DNA from: Escherichia boydii
GTDB lineage: Bacteria > Pseudomonadota > Gammaproteobacteria > Enterobacterales > Enterobacteriaceae
Length of the DNA stretch: 64,000 bases
Assembly (NCBI GenBank): GCA_041890495.1
Contig: CP169086.1
Location: 1,488,001-1,552,000, forward strand
Direction of reading: 5' to 3'
This document shows positions 59,508-64,000 of the stretch, piece after piece (positions within the stretch are counted from its first letter, which is position 1; the number at the start of each line of letters is the position of its first letter). Position numbers and translations under genes: made by a program. The notes under the pieces are model-generated. The model saw only the letters and a list, made by a program, of their open reading frames with translations. It had not been told where the DNA came from and did not search any database.

Positions 59508-60655
59508 TGATAAAACTGGAAAACCTCACCAAACAATTTTCACAGAAGCACGGCCAGACCTTTAAGGCCGTCGACAACGTCAACCTGAACGTGCCCGAAG
59601 GGGAAATGTGCGTCCTGCTCGGTCCCTCCGGCTGCGGGAAGACCACCACCCTGAAGATGATTAACCGCCTTATTACCCCAAGCAGCGGGACTATCCTGAT
59701 CAACGGCGAAGACACCAGCGGGATGGACACCGTCACCCTGCGCCGCAACATCGGCTACGTGATCCAGCAGATTGGCCTGTTCCCGAACATGACCATCGAA
59801 GAGAACATTACCGTCGTGCCGCGCATGCTGGGCTGGGATAAAGCGCGCTGCAAAACCCGCGCCGAAGAGCTGATGGATATGGTGGCGATGGATCCGCATA
59901 AGTTCCTCAACCGCTACCCGCGCGAGATGTCCGGCGGCCAGCAGCAGCGCATCGGCGTGATCCGCGCCCTGGCGGCAGATCCTCCGGTACTGCTGATGGA
60001 TGAACCCTTCGGCGCGGTGGACCCGATCAACCGCGAGGTGATCCAGAACCAGTTCCTGGAGATGCAGCGCAAGCTGAAAAAAACCGTCATGCTGGTGAGC
60101 CACGATATCGACGAAGCCCTGAAGCTCGGCGACCGTATCGCGGTGTTCCGTCAGGGGAAAATAGTGCAGTGCGCCAGCCCGGACGAGCTGCTGGCGAAAC
60201 CGGCGAATGAGTTTGTCGGCTCGTTTGTCGGCCAGGACCGCACCCTGAAGCGTCTGCTTTTGGTCTCGGCGGGCGACGTCACCGACCAGCAGCCGACCAT
60301 CACGGTGCGGGGCTCTACTCCGCTTCCCGAAGCCTTTACGACCATGGATGATAACGACATTCGTGCCGTTACGGTGGTCGACGAGCACGGCAAGCCGCTG
60401 GGCTTTGTGAAGCGTCGCGAAGCGCGTAACGCCAGCGGGACCTGCGCCGACATCCTGCATCCGTTCCGCATGACCGGCAAGGCGGAAGACAACCTGCGCG
60501 TGGTGCTGTCTCGCCTGTATGAGAGCAACACCAGCTGGATGCCGATCGTGGATGAAGACGGGCGCTACAACGGCGAGATTTCGCAGGACTATATTGCCGA
60601 GTATCTCAGTTCAGGACGTACGCGCCGGGCACTGAATATTCATAGCGACAGCTAA
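59507..60655 (+). CDS. osmV: Osmoprotectant ABC transporter ATPase OsmV
   Basis: A 382-residue ATPase with Walker A GPSGCGKTTT, signature MSGGQQQRIGV, Walker B VLLMDEPFGAVDP and switch His in VSHDIDEAL. The C-terminal ~130 residues contain CBS-type domains (TMDDNDIRAVTVVDEHGKPLGF, NTSWMPIVDEDGRYNGEISQ), which sense ionic strength in related OpuA transporters. The ATG overlaps the osmW stop. A strong terminator follows. Confidence 0.93.
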   Translation: MIKLENLTKQFSQKHGQTFKAVDNVNLNVPEGEMCVLLGPSGCGKTTTLKMINRLITPSSGTILINGEDTSGMDTVTLRRNIGYVIQQIGLFPNMTIEENITVVPRMLGWDKARCKTRAEELMDMVAMDPHKFLNRYPREMSGGQQQRIGVIRALAADPPVLLMDEPFGAVDPINREVIQNQFLEMQRKLKKTVMLVSHDIDEALKLGDRIAVFRQGKIVQCASPDELLAKPANEFVGSFVGQDRTLKRLLLVSAGDVTDQQPTITVRGSTPLPEAFTTMDDNDIRAVTVVDEHGKPLGFVKRREARNASGTCADILHPFRMTGKAEDNLRVVLSRLYESNTSWMPIVDEDGRYNGEISQDYIAEYLSSGRTRRALNIHSDS

Positions 60656-60663
60656 CCTTTCTG

Positions 60664-60685
60664 GCCGGGCATCGCCCGGCTTTTT
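60664..60685 (+). terminator. Terminator of the osmU operon
   Basis: Stem GCCGGGC, loop ATC, stem GCCCGGC, followed by TTTTT, eight bases after the osmV stop. Confidence 0.9.
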
Positions 60686-60757
60686 CGCACGCATACCTTT
60701 TGCTAACCCCGCGATTTGCCGCCACAATATTGTATCTTTCCCGTTGACTCGCGATCC

Positions 60758-62068
60758 ATGCAACGTCTTCATACGTACCCCGACATCCGCGCGATGTTTC
60801 GCCGACTGCTGATTGCCACCGTCACCGGCGTGCTGGCCGCGCTGGCCGTTGCGGTGTTCCGCCACATCATGTACCTGCTGGAGTGGCTGCTTCTCAGCAA
60901 CGACAGCGGCAGCCTGGTGAATGCCGCCGCCTCGCTCTCACCCTGGCGGCGCGCCCTGACGCCCGCGCTGGGCGGGCTGGCTGCCGGGCTGTTGCTATGG
61001 GGATGGCAACGGCTGACCGCCCAGCGGGCTCATGCGCCCACCGACTACATGGAAGCGCTGGAGACCGGTGACGGTCAGCTTGACTACGGCGCCAGCCTGG
61101 TTAAATCCCTTGCCTCACTGCTGGTCGTTGCCAGCGGCAGCGCCATCGGGCGTGAAGGGGCGATGATCCTGCTTGCCGCCCTCGCCGCCTCCTTTTTTGC
61201 CCGGCGCTTTACGCCCAAATCCGAATGGAAATTGTGGATAGCCTGTGGTGCCGCCGCCGGGATGGCCAGCGCCTACCATGCACCGTTAGCCGGAAGCCTG
61301 TTCATCGCTGAGATTCTGTTTGGCACCCTGATGCTGGCCTCGCTCGGGCCCGTGGTTATCGCGGCGGTGGTGGTGCTGCTCACGACGCAGCTTCTGGCCC
61401 CGGGTGCCGGCACGCTCTACGCGGTCCATCTGAGCGGCCTCCTCACCGGAGCTGATTATGCCCTGCTGGTCGCGATGGGGCTGGTGGCGGGTCTCTGCGG
61501 GCCGCTGCTGATGTGGCTGATGGCGTTCAGCCACGGTCTTTTCCTGCGCCTCAGGCTTTCGCCGCCGTGGCAATTAGCGCTGGGCGGTGCTATCGTCGGG
61601 CTGCTGTCTCTCCTGACGCCGAAGGTGTGGGGGAACGGCTATAGCGTGGTGCAGGCTTTTCTGCTCGCGCCGCCGCTGCTGTCGGTGATTGCCGGGGTAT
61701 TCATCTGTAAGCTGCTGGCAGTTCTGGCGAGCAGCGGATCGGGCGCGCCGGGCGGGGTGTTTACGCCCACGCTGTTTGTCGGTATGGCAACGGGGATGCT
61801 GTTCGCGCAGCTTTTCGCGCTGTGGCTGCCGGGTTCTGAAACGGCTATTTTGCTGGGGCTGGCAGGGATGGCAACGCTACTCGCCGCGACCACGCATGCG
61901 CCCATTATGTCGGCGCTGATGGTCTGTGAAATGACCGGGCAGTATTTTTTACTGCCCGGCCTGCTGGTCGCCTGCGTGGTGGCGTCAGTGCTGTCGCGGA
62001 CGTTACGCCACGACTCTGTCTACGGTCAACACGCCACCGAGGGCAGAGAGATCGATGTACTGCGCTAG
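60758..62068 (+). CDS. clcB: Voltage-gated ClC-type chloride channel/antiporter ClcB
   Basis: A ~436-residue ClC protein. Selectivity motifs GSAIGREGAMILLAAL (GxGxPxE variant), GSGAPGGVFTP and the pore segment AATTHAPIMSALMVCEMTGQY are present. In E. coli ClcA and ClcB help extreme acid resistance as electrical shunts. The start is uncertain: ATG at 60758 or 60794 (MFRRLLIATV, as in E. coli); neither has a clear Shine-Dalgarno. Its 3' end overlaps bioD2 by 66 bases on the opposite strand. Confidence 0.92.
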   Translation: MQRLHTYPDIRAMFRRLLIATVTGVLAALAVAVFRHIMYLLEWLLLSNDSGSLVNAAASLSPWRRALTPALGGLAAGLLLWGWQRLTAQRAHAPTDYMEALETGDGQLDYGASLVKSLASLLVVASGSAIGREGAMILLAALAASFFARRFTPKSEWKLWIACGAAAGMASAYHAPLAGSLFIAEILFGTLMLASLGPVVIAAVVVLLTTQLLAPGAGTLYAVHLSGLLTGADYALLVAMGLVAGLCGPLLMWLMAFSHGLFLRLRLSPPWQLALGGAIVGLLSLLTPKVWGNGYSVVQAFLLAPPLLSVIAGVFICKLLAVLASSGSGAPGGVFTPTLFVGMATGMLFAQLFALWLPGSETAILLGLAGMATLLAATTHAPIMSALMVCEMTGQYFLLPGLLVACVVASVLSRTLRHDSVYGQHATEGREIDVLR

Positions 62069-62698
62069 CTCGCGCTGCTCGGCGCGTGGCAGATAAGGCA
62101 GTTCACCCACCAGCGGTCCGGGCAGCTTAGCGCTCAGCACGTCGATGATCTCCGCGTAGTGCGCCAGGCCCGGGTTGATGCGGTTGGCTACCCAGCCAAC
62201 CAGCGGCAGGCCGTCATTGGCGATCGCCTGCGCAGTCAGCAGCGCGTGGTTGATGCACCCTTCCTGGATCCCCACCACCATCACCACCGGAAGCTGCTCC
62301 TGCACGACCCATTCAGACAGCGGGCGCAGGTCGTTCATCAGGCTACGCCAGCCGCCCGTCCCTTCAACCACCACGTGGTCAACCTTCTCGCCCAGGTTCG
62401 CCAGGCCGTCGGACAACAGGGGATAATTAATCAGGCCGCTGTGCGCTACGCTGCTCTCTTCTTCGCTTAACGCAATGGGATTGACCGCGTGATAAGGCAG
62501 TTCCAGTGACGAGACGCTTTGCAGCACCAGGGCGTCTTTATTGCGCAATCCCTCTGGCGTCTCTTTACTGCCTTTTGCGACCGGTTTGTACCCTGCCACG
62601 CGTTTACCGCTTGCTGCCAGCGCCTGCAGCAATGCGCGGGATACGACGGTCTTGCCGACAGAGGTATCTGTACCAGTAACAAAGAAACGCTTAAGCAT
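62003..62698 (-). CDS. bioD2: Dethiobiotin synthetase paralogue BioD2 (YnfK)
   Basis: A 231-residue P-loop enzyme (FVTGTDTSVGKTVVSRALLQAL) of the dethiobiotin synthetase family, with the GTGGWRSLMNDLRPLSEW substrate region. It is the YnfK-type second copy found beside mlc in enterobacteria; E. coli relies mainly on bioD for biotin synthesis. Lys in the GYKPVAKG segment matches the catalytic region. It converges on clcB with a 66-bp overlap and lies just downstream of mlc. Confidence 0.93.
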   Translation of the reverse strand: MLKRFFVTGTDTSVGKTVVSRALLQALAASGKRVAGYKPVAKGSKETPEGLRNKDALVLQSVSSLELPYHAVNPIALSEEESSVAHSGLINYPLLSDGLANLGEKVDHVVVEGTGGWRSLMNDLRPLSEWVVQEQLPVVMVVGIQEGCINHALLTAQAIANDGLPLVGWVANRINPGLAHYAEIIDVLSAKLPGPLVGELPYLPRAEQRELAQYIDLSALGGVLTVDRVVA

Positions 62699-62828
62699 GA
62701 CTCACTCCACCTCTTGGGTATGCTTCGAAAATATAAACCAGGTAAATAATTCAGTGGAGGAAGTCTACGGGATGCGTGCGCTACCCGGCTTGAGATAGCG
62801 CAATTTTTCTTACATCTGCGGAAAAGAG

Positions 62829-64000
62829 TTAACCCTGTAACAGGCGGATCAACAGCGAGCCGTTATACATGGCATCTTTGACCAGCGCCGCACCAGCCAT
62901 GGTCCCCTGATTGGAAAACTGGGTGCTTTCTACCGCAATATTTTTGCTGTAGGCGGGAAGCGACTGCTGATGAATACAGGCCGAGATAGCCGGGAAGAGG
63001 ATCTCCGCTGCCTGGCTGAGCGGCGAACCGATGAGGATTTTTTGCGGGTTGAAGAGGTTCACCATAATGGCCAGAATTCGGCCAACGTTATTCCCCACTC
63101 CGGTAATGATGTCCTTCGCCAGCAGATCGCCCTGACGCGCGGCGGCGCAGAGAGAATCCACCGTTAAGGGTTGTCCGTGCAGCGAGGAGCTCATGGACTG
63201 GCTGAGCCGGACCTGTGCCAGCTCAAGAATACTGTCCACGCTGGCGATGGTTTCGAGGCAGCCGTGATTCCCGCAATAACAGCGTTTCCCATACGGGTCG
63301 ACCTGTGTGTGGCCTATTTCCACGAGACTACTGCTGCCTGCGTGTAGCAGATGACCATCGGTAATGACGCCCGCCCCCACGTTGTGATCGATAACCACCT
63401 GAATCACATCGCGCGCCCCGCGTGAGGCACCAAACAAGGCCTCTGCCATCGTCCATGCGCTGATATCATGCTGAATATAAACCGGAACGCCGGTATGCTG
63501 CTCCAGCGCCTCGCCGAGCGGCATCTCTTTTACATCCTCGTAGAACGGCATGCGATGTACAATACCATTTTCCGTATCAATAATTCCCGGCAAGGTTATG
63601 GCAATCGAAGTTAGACGCTCAAGTTTTTTCTGGTGGCGGATAAAAAACTGATCGATATGGGAAATAATACGATCCAGCAATGGCAAGTCATCTTTTAACG
63701 CCAGTTCCTGCGACTCTTCCACCACCAGTTTGCTGCTCAGATCGCGCAGAGCAAGGAAAATCTCCCCGCGACTAATGCGCAGAGAAAGATAGTGCCAGGC
63801 TTCAGTTTCAACCACCAGCCCCACCGCCGGACGGCCACGGTTCCCCGCTTCTTTGATTTCCAGCTCTTGCACCAGGTGTGCTTCGAGCATCTCACGGACA
63901 ATTTTAGTGATACTGGCAGGAGCCAGTTGCGCCAGACGGGAAAGATCGATACGCGAGACTGGACCAAGCTGATCAATCAGGCGATAAACCGCGCCCGCGT
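62829..64000 (-). CDS. mlc: Global sugar regulator Mlc, 5' end beyond the window
   Basis: A ROK-family repressor, nearly identical to E. coli Mlc. The visible frame runs through the window edge; the part at 63891-64000 encodes the helix-turn-helix (AVYRLIDQLGPVSRIDLSRL, APASITKIVREM), so only about 18-20 N-terminal residues are missing. The ROK signature and zinc site (HTQVDPYGKRCYCGNHGCLETIAS) are intact. Mlc represses ptsG, ptsHI, manXYZ and malT and is sequestered by dephosphorylated PtsG. It ends 130 bp before bioD2 in the same direction. Confidence 0.96.
   Translation of the reverse strand, partial: AGAVYRLIDQLGPVSRIDLSRLAQLAPASITKIVREMLEAHLVQELEIKEAGNRGRPAVGLVVETEAWHYLSLRISRGEIFLALRDLSSKLVVEESQELALKDDLPLLDRIISHIDQFFIRHQKKLERLTSIAITLPGIIDTENGIVHRMPFYEDVKEMPLGEALEQHTGVPVYIQHDISAWTMAEALFGASRGARDVIQVVIDHNVGAGVITDGHLLHAGSSSLVEIGHTQVDPYGKRCYCGNHGCLETIASVDSILELAQVRLSQSMSSSLHGQPLTVDSLCAAARQGDLLAKDIITGVGNNVGRILAIMVNLFNPQKILIGSPLSQAAEILFPAISACIHQQSLPAYSKNIAVESTQFSNQGTMAGAALVKDAMYNGSLLIRLLQG

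Noticed and set aside
59540..60460. 306-codon open frame antisense to osmV
   Set aside because: Lies inside the ABC ATPase gene with all motifs on the other strand.

Overview
The window looks like chromosome of an Enterobacter-type member of the Enterobacteriaceae. Gene order and near-identical proteins (dcp, ydfG, rspR, ydfZ, rspAB, ynfA, speG, ynfE, dmsD, osmU, clcB, bioD2, mlc) match the ynf/rsp region of E. coli and Salmonella, while chromosomal oqxAB with rarA and oqxR is typical of Klebsiella and Enterobacter. No rRNA, tRNA, CRISPR array or complete prophage was seen.

Region 1 (1-8.8 kb) is an accessory surface-adhesin island. It holds a divergent FidL-like/MarT-like regulator pair, an EAL phosphodiesterase, an autotransporter O-heptosyltransferase, a 1277-aa AIDA-type autotransporter and a LuxR-type regulator. 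It lies between two identical 28-bp copies of one terminator, which suggests insertion beside dcp.

Region 2 (8.8-25.8 kb) is mostly core: dcp, ydfG, rspR, a UspG-like gene, ydfZ (FNR-type site), the rspA-rspB-ydfJ-ydfI sugar-acid cluster, ynfA, ynfB-speG, ynfC, an AT-rich GT25 glycosyltransferase, ynfD, and a DMSO-reductase-family enzyme (ynfE) followed directly by its chaperone gene dmsD. The usual ynfFGH genes are absent. A perfect 15-bp inverted repeat covers the ynfE Shine-Dalgarno.

Region 3 (25.8-57 kb) separates dmsD from the osmU operon and is a mosaic: a SulP transporter, possible IS and GNAT remnants, a VOC protein, an unknown exported protein, mipA with a two-component system, the oqxR-oqxB-oqxA-rarA efflux locus (OqxB has a three-residue deletion beside its proton-relay lysine), a nitrilase with a LysR regulator, SOS-controlled yebG, and a giant transglutaminase-like/DUF4011/helicase/nuclease/DUF3320 gene. 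That giant gene resembles genome-defence helicase-nucleases but is broken twice: by an in-frame TAA inside a conserved motif and by a complete IS21-family element whose 5-bp target duplication can be read directly. A cold-shock gene with a long leader, a YmcF/YnfQ-type small protein and several transporter or enzyme genes follow.

Region 4 (57-64 kb) returns to core: the osmoprotectant ABC transporter osmYXWV, clcB, bioD2 (ynfK) and the 5'-truncated mlc gene at the window end.
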